Positions 13,199 to 20,561 of a stretch of 64,000 bases of DNA are shown here, one piece after another; positions within the stretch are counted from its first letter, which is position 1; every line of letters starts with the position of its first letter. A program made the position numbers and the translations under genes. The stretch is from the NCBI GenBank assembly GCA_963677785.2, contig CAXXDH010000003.1:3844001-3908000 (forward strand), written 5' to 3'. A model generated the notes under the pieces. The model was not told the DNA's origin, did no database searches, and saw nothing but the letters and a program-made list of their open reading frames with translations. This stretch comes from G963665495 sp963677785. Lineage in GTDB: Bacteria > Desulfobacterota > Desulfovibrionia > Desulfovibrionales > Desulfovibrionaceae.

Positions 13199-15169
13199 AT
13201 GAAGTTGATGAAGCTGGAACTGACAAATTTCAAGGGGATTCGGAGTTTCACGTTTGAACCCCACGGCCAAAACGCCACGATCCTTGGAGACAACGCCTCA
13301 GGAAAAACCACCATATACGATGGCTTTTTGTGGTCGCTGTTCGATAAAGACAGCGCCGGGGCAAAGGCATTTGAGATCAAGACTCTGACCAATGACGGCA
13401 AGCCCATCCATGGACTTGAACATGGCGTTGAAGCCGTGTTTGACATCAACGGAGCACCACTCACGCTGAAAAAGGTGTACGCGGAAAAGTTGACCAAGCG
13501 CCGGGGTCAAGCCCAGTCCGAGATCACCGGCCATACTACGAGCTATTGGATAGACGGGGTTCCGGTCAAAGCTAAGGAGTACCAGGCTCGCGTCAAAGAA
13601 ATTGCCAACGAAGATCTTTTCCGCCTGTTGACCAACCCTTCCCATTTTTCAGAGGGTATGAAGTGGCAAGAGCGCAGGGAGATGCTGCTGGCTGTCTGCG
13701 GCGACATCACAGATGCGGACGTGATTGCCCAGGATACCAAGCTCGAACCATTGGCCGTTGTGCTCGAAAAGCGGACCATCGAGGACCACCGCAAGGTGCT
13801 TGCATCTGAGCGTGCCCGAGTGAACGAAGAACTGCAAAAGACCCCTACCAGAATAGATGAGGCCAGCCGAAGCCGGCCAACGTTTGAAAAAGACGCTGAA
13901 GCTCTGCGGGTAGAAATTGACATGAAGCTCGATGCCGCCCGCAAAGAACTGCATAAACGCCAACTGGCCGTTCAGAATCTGGGAAACGGCAACGGCGTGT
14001 CCGAACAGCAAAAAATCATTTCCGGCCTGGAAGCCAACATTCTCCAGCTTGAAAACGCGCATAAGAAAGCCGTGCTTGATTTGTCGGAAAAACGGGATGC
14101 AGAACTCCGCGCATTGAAGCGGGATGTTACCGACAATGAAAGCGAGCTTCGAGAATGGGTACGGCTTATCAGTGAAAAGCAAGACTGTGTCAACGACCTG
14201 CAAGCCAAATGTGTAACCCTTCGGGGTACATTCAAAATCGAAGCTGAAAAAGAGTTTGCCCAGCCTGAAATGTCCGGCGTTTGCCCGACCTGTGGGCAAG
14301 TTCTCCCGCAGGATCAAATCCAAGCCGCAATGGATAAGGCCTTGGAAGCCTTTAATTTTCAAAAGTCTCAGAAGCTGGAAGATATCAACAAACGCGGTTC
14401 TGCCGCAAAGGCAGAATCCTCGGAGCTTGAAAAAGCTATCGTATCTTTGCGGCAGAAAAAGGCGGCTTGCGAGCAACGCCTTCAGTCCGCACGGGAAGCC
14501 CTGGAGAAGGAACAAAGCAAACCGGCCCCCGAAGTGATTGAGCCGGACAACCTCATCAGCCTGCGGAGCGAGCTTGAAGCAGCCCATAAGGTTCTTGAAG
14601 ACATCAAAGGCGGGTCCACTGAACAACTTGAGACAGCACGTGCGGTAGTGGCTACGGTTGAAGACGCCCTTAAAAACCTCGAATCCGAAGCGGCTGAAGT
14701 CAAGCAGCATTTCAAAGTCGAATCCCGGATCAACGAGTTACAGGACCAAGAGAAGCGCCTTGCCGAAGAATTCGAGCGCATTGAGGGAGAGCTTTTCCTG
14801 ACTGAAGAATTCGTCCGAACCAAGGTTTCCATGCTGGAAGAGAAAATCAACGAGAAATTCTCGCTGGTGCGTTTCAAACTGTTCGCCGAACAGATCAACG
14901 GTGGACTCTCCGAGTGCTGTGAGATGACCGTAAATGGCGTGCCGTACGCCTCGTTGAACCGGGCGGCCAAACTGCAGGGCGGTCTGGATATCATCGCCAC
15001 GTTGGCCGCGCACTATGAACTCTACCCGCCGATTTTCATCGACAACGCTGAAGCCGTCACCAGCCTGCCTGAGATGAGGGCGCAAATGATCGGGCTATAC
15101 GTGGACGCCGAAGCCAAAGAATTGCAGGTGTCTGTGGAGTCTTCGGAAGCTGTAAAGGCTGCAGCATAA
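13199..15169 (+). CDS. SbcC/Rad50-like ATPase with zinc hook (656 aa)
   Basis: Walker A is GDNASGKT at residues 30-37, in the usual N-terminal ABC half (LTNFKGIRSFTFEPHGQNAT). Two long coiled-coil arms surround the zinc-hook GVCPTCGQVLP near residue 361, and the C-terminal half carries LQGGLDIIATLAAHYELYPP followed by FIDNAEAV (Walker B region, about 612). At 656 residues it is shorter than bacterial SbcC (~1000), as are many phage versions. Such proteins tether and process DNA ends together with a nuclease; no SbcD-type phosphoesterase is present, and the adjacent recT and MBL-fold genes suggest a phage end-resection and annealing set. Start 13199 follows GGAGGAAG. Confidence 0.85.
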   Translation: MKLMKLELTNFKGIRSFTFEPHGQNATILGDNASGKTTIYDGFLWSLFDKDSAGAKAFEIKTLTNDGKPIHGLEHGVEAVFDINGAPLTLKKVYAEKLTKRRGQAQSEITGHTTSYWIDGVPVKAKEYQARVKEIANEDLFRLLTNPSHFSEGMKWQERREMLLAVCGDITDADVIAQDTKLEPLAVVLEKRTIEDHRKVLASERARVNEELQKTPTRIDEASRSRPTFEKDAEALRVEIDMKLDAARKELHKRQLAVQNLGNGNGVSEQQKIISGLEANILQLENAHKKAVLDLSEKRDAELRALKRDVTDNESELREWVRLISEKQDCVNDLQAKCVTLRGTFKIEAEKEFAQPEMSGVCPTCGQVLPQDQIQAAMDKALEAFNFQKSQKLEDINKRGSAAKAESSELEKAIVSLRQKKAACEQRLQSAREALEKEQSKPAPEVIEPDNLISLRSELEAAHKVLEDIKGGSTEQLETARAVVATVEDALKNLESEAAEVKQHFKVESRINELQDQEKRLAEEFERIEGELFLTEEFVRTKVSMLEEKINEKFSLVRFKLFAEQINGGLSECCEMTVNGVPYASLNRAAKLQGGLDIIATLAAHYELYPPIFIDNAEAVTSLPEMRAQMIGLYVDAEAKELQVSVESSEAVKAAA

Positions 15170-15199
15170 CCCAAAAAACAACAATGGGACAGGAGAATA

Positions 15200-16210
15200 A
15201 TGATGGCACAAGCACATAATAATACAGCCGTACAGAGGCAGCAGGATAACAGTCCAGCCAGCCTTGCAAGGCATTACACCGATGTCGTTGAACAACGCGT
15301 AGCAGAAATGGTCAGGGATGGCGGTCTGCATCTACCTAGGGACTACAGCGCCGCAAACGCGGTTCGTGCGGCATATCTAAAACTACAGGACGTGCAAGAC
15401 AAAGACAAACAACCAGTCCTGCAGGTGTGTACCAAGCATAGCATTGCGAACGCCCTTCTGAATATGGTGGTGCAAGGCCTTAACGTGGACAAACAACAGG
15501 GCTACTTCATCGCTTACGGAAAAACGCTTTCGTTCCAACGTTCCTATTTTGGGTCCATGACCCTGGCTATGCGCGTACGCCCGGACATCACGGAAGACGG
15601 CTTCGCGTCCGCCGTTGTCTATGTAGGTGACGAACTTGAGTATGAAATTATACGCGGCAAACGCCAGGTTTCGAAACACAAGCAACGCCTGGAGAACATC
15701 AATAAGTCCAATATCGTCGCCGCATATTGTGAAATCTACGCCAAGGACGGCAGGCTGATCAATTCCGAACTGATGACGTTCGAAGAAATCAAGCAGGCTT
15801 GGAAGCAGTCGAAGATGTATCCTGTTGAGAACAATGGGAAGATCAAAGCCAACTCCACACACGATAAGTTCACGGCGGATATGGCGGTCAAGACCGTCAT
15901 TAACAAGGCCTGTAAGCCAATCATCAACATGTCCTCTGATAAAGCCTTGCTGCATGCGGTTCGGCATGCGTCTGAGATTTCCGACGAATATGAAGCACAG
16001 GCGGAAGCCGAGTCCAATGCAAACCGCGATTTTATTGATATCGAGCCGGAACCGATGCCGGAGCAGTCGCATGCACTCCCTGACACCCATGCCGACGAAA
16101 ACGGCGTAGTCCTCGACATGCCCGAACAACAGGCCCCCGATCTGGCAGATATACCTCTGCTGCAGCCTCAGACCCAAAACGCCCAAACTCAGGCCGAGCC
16201 GAGCTTCTAA
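15200..16210 (+). CDS. recT: RecT-family single-strand annealing protein (336 aa)
   Basis: RecT binds single-stranded DNA and anneals complementary strands during phage recombination. The family core is clear: SIANALLNMVVQGLNVDKQQ, then GYFIAYGKTLSFQRSYFGSM, then SNIVAAYCEIYAKDGRLINS, and TADMAVKTVINKACKPIINM. Residues ~265-336 are an acidic, Pro/Gln-rich tail. Start is ATG 15200 or the adjacent 15203; AGGAG is 4 or 7 nt away. It lies between the SbcC-like ATPase and the MBL-fold gene (1-bp gap), so the three are surely one operon. Confidence 0.95.
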   Translation: MMAQAHNNTAVQRQQDNSPASLARHYTDVVEQRVAEMVRDGGLHLPRDYSAANAVRAAYLKLQDVQDKDKQPVLQVCTKHSIANALLNMVVQGLNVDKQQGYFIAYGKTLSFQRSYFGSMTLAMRVRPDITEDGFASAVVYVGDELEYEIIRGKRQVSKHKQRLENINKSNIVAAYCEIYAKDGRLINSELMTFEEIKQAWKQSKMYPVENNGKIKANSTHDKFTADMAVKTVINKACKPIINMSSDKALLHAVRHASEISDEYEAQAEAESNANRDFIDIEPEPMPEQSHALPDTHADENGVVLDMPEQQAPDLADIPLLQPQTQNAQTQAEPSF

Positions 16211-16211
16211 A

Positions 16212-16916
16212 ATGATTTCGTTCCAGCCTTTTGCATCCTCCTCTGCAGGGAACGCCTATTTGCTCTCGGATGGGCGTTCCCTGCTCCTCCTGGAGTGCGG
16301 ACTATCGTGGAAGGAGATCCGGAAAGCGATGCATTTTCAGACGTCAACCTTGGCCGGGATCTTGGTTACTCATGAACATTCTGATCATTCCAGGGGCGTA
16401 AAGGACGCGATGAAAGCCGGGATGGATGTCTATGCGAGCGCCGGAACATTCAACGCGCTGGGCTTGACCGGGCACCGGAGAAAGGACGTAAGGGCCCATG
16501 AAGCGTTTACCGTGGGTTCCTGGACCGTTCTCCCCTTCGATATCATCCACGACGCTGAAGAGCCCCTTGGCTTCTTGCTCGCATCGCCGGAAGGAAAATG
16601 CCTGTTCCTCACGGACACGGCCTACAGCCCGTACCGATTCCAGGGGCTGACTCATATCTTTGTCGAGTGCAACCATTCTATTAAGATCTTACGGAAACGC
16701 GCAGCGGAGGAAGGCCTCAGTCTGCAACGAAAAAAGCGGTTGATGGGAAGTCATTTGAGTCTTGAGCAGGTGCAAAAGCTGCTGGCCGCAAATGATTTAT
16801 CCCAGGTGCAAGAGATCCATTTGTTGCACCTGTCAGATGACAACAGCGACGCAGAGCTGTTTAAACGCACAATACAAGCCCAGACCGGGAAGCCGGTTTA
16901 TGTGGCTGAGAGGTGA
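16212..16916 (+). CDS. MBL-fold metallohydrolase, probable nuclease partner of RecT (234 aa)
   Basis: The metal-binding motif THEHSDHSRG (residues 54-63) is the HxHxDH signature; later ligands are likely in LPFDIIHDAEEPLGF and FLTDTAYSP. The N-terminus (FASSSAGNAYLLSDGRSLLL) is typical of the YycJ/WalJ-like subgroup, which includes 5'-exonucleases. MBL-fold genes recur next to recT in prophages where lambda-type exonuclease or RecE is absent, so I infer the 5'-3' resecting nuclease of this system. Next start lies inside its stop region. Confidence 0.8.
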   Translation: MISFQPFASSSAGNAYLLSDGRSLLLLECGLSWKEIRKAMHFQTSTLAGILVTHEHSDHSRGVKDAMKAGMDVYASAGTFNALGLTGHRRKDVRAHEAFTVGSWTVLPFDIIHDAEEPLGFLLASPEGKCLFLTDTAYSPYRFQGLTHIFVECNHSIKILRKRAAEEGLSLQRKKRLMGSHLSLEQVQKLLAANDLSQVQEIHLLHLSDDNSDAELFKRTIQAQTGKPVYVAER

Positions 16917-16921
16917 TAAAA

Positions 16922-17566
16922 ATGGCTTACGATATTGAAAAGGAACGTAGGAGTTGGGATAAGCCGAAAACTCCCGAAGGGCCGACAGAGCAAGCGCCGG
17001 CTCTAACCTGGGAAAAGACAGGAATCCCCGGAGAGTGGATGTGTCTTAACCAGCTACCCAAAGGGGATTACTTTACAATTTATGGGTACAATTGCCGTTG
17101 CGTTTTACATGGGCCGACAAAATACTTCCCTGACCACCAGAAAGAGGTGGGAGTAAATTATTCAAACGTGATCATGGCCGATGCAACAGCGGCAAAAATC
17201 TATGCCCAAAAGCTCGTCAACGATTGGTATGTAGCGCAACAACCCAAAAAGAGAGTTGTACTGACTTGGACCAAAGGAAAAGACCCATACGATGGCGAAA
17301 ACAACACATACTGGATATCGTCAGCTTTTTTGGGTGATTGCAGGGTGGATATACGCCAAATCTTATCGCAAGACACGATCAAATACTATCCGTCTGTGGG
17401 TATATGGATGCCCCACGGCAAGCGCCTTGACGGCGTAGTTTGCGAGACTCCAGAAGAGGCCATGGCCTGCGCTCAGGAATATGCCGACAGACTGTATGCC
17501 GAGCAGTTCGGAGAAGGGCACGTTGACGAAATCACGGAAGAGGCCTGGGAGAAGGCTGGACAATAG
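16922..17566 (+). CDS. Uncharacterised phage protein (214 aa)
   Basis: ATG 16922 chosen; GAGAGG is 9 nt upstream, while the in-frame GTG at 16913 is inside the previous gene. Aromatic and Cys-containing core (GDYFTIYGYNCRCVLHGPTK) and a second domain with YWISSAFLGDCRVDIRQILS. Acidic C-terminal helix. No family recognised; the position after recT and the MBL gene suggests an accessory role in recombination, without direct evidence. Confidence 0.7.
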   Translation: MAYDIEKERRSWDKPKTPEGPTEQAPALTWEKTGIPGEWMCLNQLPKGDYFTIYGYNCRCVLHGPTKYFPDHQKEVGVNYSNVIMADATAAKIYAQKLVNDWYVAQQPKKRVVLTWTKGKDPYDGENNTYWISSAFLGDCRVDIRQILSQDTIKYYPSVGIWMPHGKRLDGVVCETPEEAMACAQEYADRLYAEQFGEGHVDEITEEAWEKAGQ

Positions 17567-17597
17567 GGACTGACGAATAACGTAAAAGGAGAAACAT

Positions 17598-17753
17598 ATG
17601 ACCCATGACAATAAATGCTGGAAATGCGGAAAAACCCAGGAGAAAGGCGAGATCTTCTACTCCACGTCGGACCAAAACGGACCCGGCGACATCACCGGCA
17701 AGGCAGTATGCGCCGAGTGCCTGAAAGGCATGCAAAGGCCGGAATCCGATTAA
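17598..17753 (+). CDS. Small zinc-ribbon protein (51 aa)
   Basis: ATG 17598 with AAAGGAG 7 nt upstream. CWKCGK near the N-terminus and CAECLKG near the C-terminus form a four-Cys zinc ribbon around a loop (FYSTSDQNGPGDITGKAV). Phages carry many such ribbons for DNA, RNA or protein contacts. Specific function unknown. Confidence 0.65.
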   Translation: MTHDNKCWKCGKTQEKGEIFYSTSDQNGPGDITGKAVCAECLKGMQRPESD

Positions 17754-17825
17754 CCATATAAGCCTATCCTACCTTGCTACCAGCTCCGGCACTCGCCGGG
17801 GTTGGGGTGGAAGGAGGGAAAGATC

Positions 17826-17999
17826 ATGAACGAACAACCACCAAAGCCAACGCACCTCATCAGCCTTTACGGATTGCGCTGGTACTGGGCTGACAAGAAG
17901 AGCAGCCGGGAGCACTGCGGGCCGGTGTGCGCGGCAAGGCATGGGAGAAATAACATGTTGAAGAAGAAAGTTAATTTTAATGAGGAGGAGGCGGCATGA
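17826..17999 (+). CDS. Small phage protein (57 aa)
   Basis: ATG 17826 has GGAGGG about 9 nt upstream. Begins MNEQPPKPTHLISLYGLRWY, contains a single CGPVC pair and a basic C-terminal part. Stop overlaps the next start as ATGA. Unknown function; the CGPVC pair suggests a thiol or zinc role. Confidence 0.55.
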   Translation: MNEQPPKPTHLISLYGLRWYWADKKSSREHCGPVCAARHGRNNMLKKKVNFNEEEAA

Positions 18000-18517
18000 G
18001 CGTCAGAATCAGCAAACAAGAGGCGCAAGCATATTCCATCGTCGTAGATAGTTTGGAGCATGCAACAATCGTCCTCAATGAAATAAGTGGACTTGTCGCA
18101 GTGGAGTCAACTCTATTCTCAGGGGCACATTATTGGTCATCGATAGGCGATCAAAATTTGAAAGAGTTCCTTGTAGGCTTGAACTGCCAATATGTCATGG
18201 AAAAGTTGGGAGTTAAAGCCACAGAGTGGAACGAAGACAAGACGATAGAAGGCTTAACAGATGAAGTCAAAAGCATGATGAGGGAAGGCCTTATCACCAA
18301 CGTACAAGCTACGAACTGGCTGAATGCCATACCAACTGAAGATCATCAAACCAAGGAATTTTTTTATTACGAGTTGGCCGCATCTATATGGGGTGACGTA
18401 GATGATCTCCATCATTTTATGGTCATGGAGTGGCCTGAAACAGCCCACCGTTTTTGGAATGAAATCTGGTTGCCGTTTATTGAGCATTTGGAAGCGGAAT
18501 TGAAGGAGGCGGCATGA
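17996..18517 (+). CDS. Uncharacterised phage protein (173 aa)
   Basis: Coupled on both sides by ATGA overlaps. Acidic, helical and aromatic-rich (FFYYELAASIWGDVDDLHHF; WPETAHRFWNEIWLPFIEHL). There are no Cys clusters or membrane segments. The cluster of Trp/His/Asp near the C-terminus could hold a metal, but no known motif fits. Function unknown. Confidence 0.7.
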   Translation: MSVRISKQEAQAYSIVVDSLEHATIVLNEISGLVAVESTLFSGAHYWSSIGDQNLKEFLVGLNCQYVMEKLGVKATEWNEDKTIEGLTDEVKSMMREGLITNVQATNWLNAIPTEDHQTKEFFYYELAASIWGDVDDLHHFMVMEWPETAHRFWNEIWLPFIEHLEAELKEAA

Positions 18518-18744
18518 TCACCGTAAAGACAATCAAAGATCTACTGGCGGACATCCCCGATAACTACCGCGTTGAATTCAAGCTCGGCGAAGAACTCCGG
18601 ATCACCGCCCGCTCCATTCCGGAATACGTAATAATCGAGCTGCCTGAGAAAGAGATCCCGGAAGTTGAAGAACTTCGAGAGAATCTTGGCTGTCTCGAAA
18701 ATGAGTACAAGCGGGCTACCGGGGATTATTGGTACGGGATATGA
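18514..18744 (+). CDS. Small acidic phage protein (76 aa)
   Basis: ATGA overlap with the gene before and after. MITVKTIKDLLADIPDNYRV followed by ELRITARSIPEYVIIELPEK resembles the short phage proteins that begin 'tVkeLkelLe.lPdd..V', a small alpha-beta fold. A helical tail follows. Function unknown. Confidence 0.65.
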   Translation: MITVKTIKDLLADIPDNYRVEFKLGEELRITARSIPEYVIIELPEKEIPEVEELRENLGCLENEYKRATGDYWYGI

Positions 18745-19100
18745 GCGAACTCAAATGGACCAACGACGGCAACCAAAGCTATTCCGCGGCAGAATTGGTA
18801 GGCGAGGCTATTCACAACTTCAGCATCAGTCTTGACTATCCAACGGGTAAATGGTGGGTCGGGCATTCAAATTCTTCGTTTATGGATCGAACATACGGAC
18901 CAGCCTCTTTCCAAAGCTTAGAAAAAGCCAAGCTGCATTGTCAGCGCCTTGCAGATGACCTTGAATCCTTGGACACCGTCCGCGAGCTGGCCGGCTACCT
19001 CGAAGAAGCAATGGCATCTGTTGCGTGGCCTGCGAAGAAACAGGAGCGGGTTTGGGAATTGATTGATCGGGTGCGGGGTGTGGAAGGGCGGGAGAGATAA
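18741..19100 (+). CDS. Uncharacterised phage protein (119 aa)
   Basis: ATG 18741 overlaps the previous stop. First half is strand-rich with several Trp (MSELKWTNDGNQSYSAAELV; KWWVGHSNSS); second half is one long helix with LAGYLEEAMASVAWPAKKQE. Two bases from the next start. No family recognised. Confidence 0.65.
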   Translation: MSELKWTNDGNQSYSAAELVGEAIHNFSISLDYPTGKWWVGHSNSSFMDRTYGPASFQSLEKAKLHCQRLADDLESLDTVRELAGYLEEAMASVAWPAKKQERVWELIDRVRGVEGRER

Positions 19101-19319
19101 ATGCAACCCCAGGCAGCCCTAAAAATGAGCGAGGCTTGCGCCTGCCTCGGAATTGAAAGAAAGCTCATGCGCAAGCTTGCTGAACGAAAAAAAGTCAAGG
19201 CTTGGCGTACAGAGGGTGGGCATTGGCGTTTCGACCCGAAATCGATTGAAGCATATAAGAACAGAAGTTCAGAGATTGACATAAAAGTTCTTGAGCTGGT
19301 GAGGAAACACAATATATGA
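19101..19319 (+). CDS. Excisionase-like MerR/HTH_17 protein (72 aa)
   Basis: Residues 8-50 match the small winged-helix of excisionases and MerR-like directionality factors: LKMSEACACLGIERKLMRKL followed by KVKAWRTEGGHWRFDPKSIE. These proteins bind arm sites and steer the integrase toward excision. It overlaps the integrase start by 4 bp, the usual xis-int arrangement. The acidic and helical tail is normal for the group. Confidence 0.8.
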   Translation: MQPQAALKMSEACACLGIERKLMRKLAERKKVKAWRTEGGHWRFDPKSIEAYKNRSSEIDIKVLELVRKHNI

Positions 19320-20395
19320 TCCCCCTCATGGGAATCAGCAAGAGGCCATTCAAAGTCGCTGGTCGTTCGTCCTGGCATTATAAGGTCGACGGCAAGCGCA
19401 AATCGTTAGAGACCACGAACTATAATGACGCGGTCAAAATTCTTTCTGGTCTTCGGAAAAAATATGTAGCCAACCGCATAGATAAGATTTCCGGCAACTG
19501 CGTCCTGACTTTAAAGGACTTTCGGGAAGAATATGAAAAAACAATGCAGGGCGCCCGCAGCTACGACACATTGAGAGCTGACTTGCTGTCCATACGAAAA
19601 CTTGAGCAGATTGTGGGGGAAGACGCCAGGATTAACGAGTTGAACATGAAGCATGTTGACCTGTTAATTACCAGCGCAGTCAAAGCAGGTCTGAAAGTTG
19701 GCAGCATAAATAATTATATCCGCCATTTGAGATGCGTTTTTGCGAAAGCTGTTGATTGGGAACATCTTCTGGCTAACCCCTTTCGCGCAGCGAAAGAACT
19801 CCCCAAAGAAAAAAGGCCAGCCGTTTATATTCATGCTGCAGACATCGCCGACTTTTTGAAACGAGTTTCAGACATCGACAAACGCCGCCTTGTCACCGCC
19901 TACATCTACACGGGACGTCGCAGACGAGAGCTTTTGAATCTACGTTGGAAAGACATCAGCTTCGATCGCGAAGAATATTTCATCGAAAAAAGCAAGATAC
20001 ACCTTTCGAAGTGGTACCCCATGCATAAGATGTTCAAGCAGGTCTTGATCGCGATCGGACCAAGAGAGCCAGAGAAAAGAGTTTTTGCCCGCTGGGATCA
20101 CCCTGACACTATTTCTCATATCGTAAAAGAAGCTTTGACCGAGAATGGCCTTGGCCACCTCCATCTCCACCACATGCGCCATACATTCGCCGTCCTGCTC
20201 AAAGAGCAAGGGGTAGATGACGCAACTGTAGGCGACCTTCTCGGCCATACCGACAGACGAGCAACGGAGATTTACGCGCACATTTCGGACACGCGGGCGA
20301 GGTCTGCAATTGATCTGATCAAGGGGGGTCCTGTGGACCTGATGGGTACAATTGGGGTACAGGGCAAAAAAAATCCCGGCAATTCCAATGGTTAA
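19316..20395 (+). CDS. int: Tyrosine recombinase / integrase (359 aa)
   Basis: N-terminal arm-binding and SAM-like core-binding regions (LTLKDFREEYEKTM; VGSINNYIRHLRCVFAKAVD) precede the catalytic domain: first Arg in YTGRRRRELLNLRW (~200), Lys in the beta hairpin near YFIEKSKIHL, His-x-x-Arg in HHMRHTFAVLLKEQG (~283), LLGHTDRRATE, and catalytic Tyr in EIYAHISD (~318). It integrates and excises the element by strand exchange at att. Its stop lies 14 bp before the tRNA-Thr fragment, fixing this end of the element. The tRNA promoter beyond it points antisense into int. Confidence 0.95.
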   Translation: MIPLMGISKRPFKVAGRSSWHYKVDGKRKSLETTNYNDAVKILSGLRKKYVANRIDKISGNCVLTLKDFREEYEKTMQGARSYDTLRADLLSIRKLEQIVGEDARINELNMKHVDLLITSAVKAGLKVGSINNYIRHLRCVFAKAVDWEHLLANPFRAAKELPKEKRPAVYIHAADIADFLKRVSDIDKRRLVTAYIYTGRRRRELLNLRWKDISFDREEYFIEKSKIHLSKWYPMHKMFKQVLIAIGPREPEKRVFARWDHPDTISHIVKEALTENGLGHLHLHHMRHTFAVLLKEQGVDDATVGDLLGHTDRRATEIYAHISDTRARSAIDLIKGGPVDLMGTIGVQGKKNPGNSNG

Positions 20396-20408
20396 CCGGG
20401 AGGGTCAT

Positions 20409-20450
20409 CTGATTACGAATCAGCTGCTCTACCAGCTGAGCTACGTTGGC
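20409..20450 (-). pseudogene. tRNA-Thr(CGT) 5' fragment at the attachment site
   Basis: Minus-strand bases 20450-20409 read as tRNA positions 1-42: acceptor GCCAACG, D arm GCTCAGCTGGTAGAGC, and anticodon arm GCTGA-TTCGTAA-TCAG with anticodon CGT (Thr). After position 42 the sequence departs: position 43 cannot pair with 27, no T arm with GGTTCGA follows, and no CGTTGGC acceptor partner appears before the integrase coding region. So only the 5' part remains. The intact tRNA should be at the other end of the element, outside this window. Confidence 0.8.
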
Positions 20451-20467
20451 TAACGTGAAGCAAATCT

Positions 20468-20495
20468 TTTATATTAAGCGCATGATTCGCGTCAA
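20468..20495 (-). promoter_or_regulatory. Promoter of the split tRNA-Thr gene
   Basis: On the minus strand TTGACG (20495-20490), 16-bp spacer, TATAAA (20473-20468), 18 bp before the tRNA 5' end. It now reads through the tRNA fragment into the integrase gene on the antisense strand. Confidence 0.65.
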
Positions 20496-20561
20496 GAGAA
20501 AACAGCGTATGTTGGTGGCAAAAAATAGTATGCACAAAATGATAGTAGAAATTCTGGAAGG

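Noticed and set aside
13649..14710. 353-codon leftward frame inside the SbcC-like gene
   Set aside because: Shadow of the coiled-coil coding region.
1..20410. Retron or diversity-generating element around the structured RNAs
   Set aside because: No reverse transcriptase gene found on either strand.
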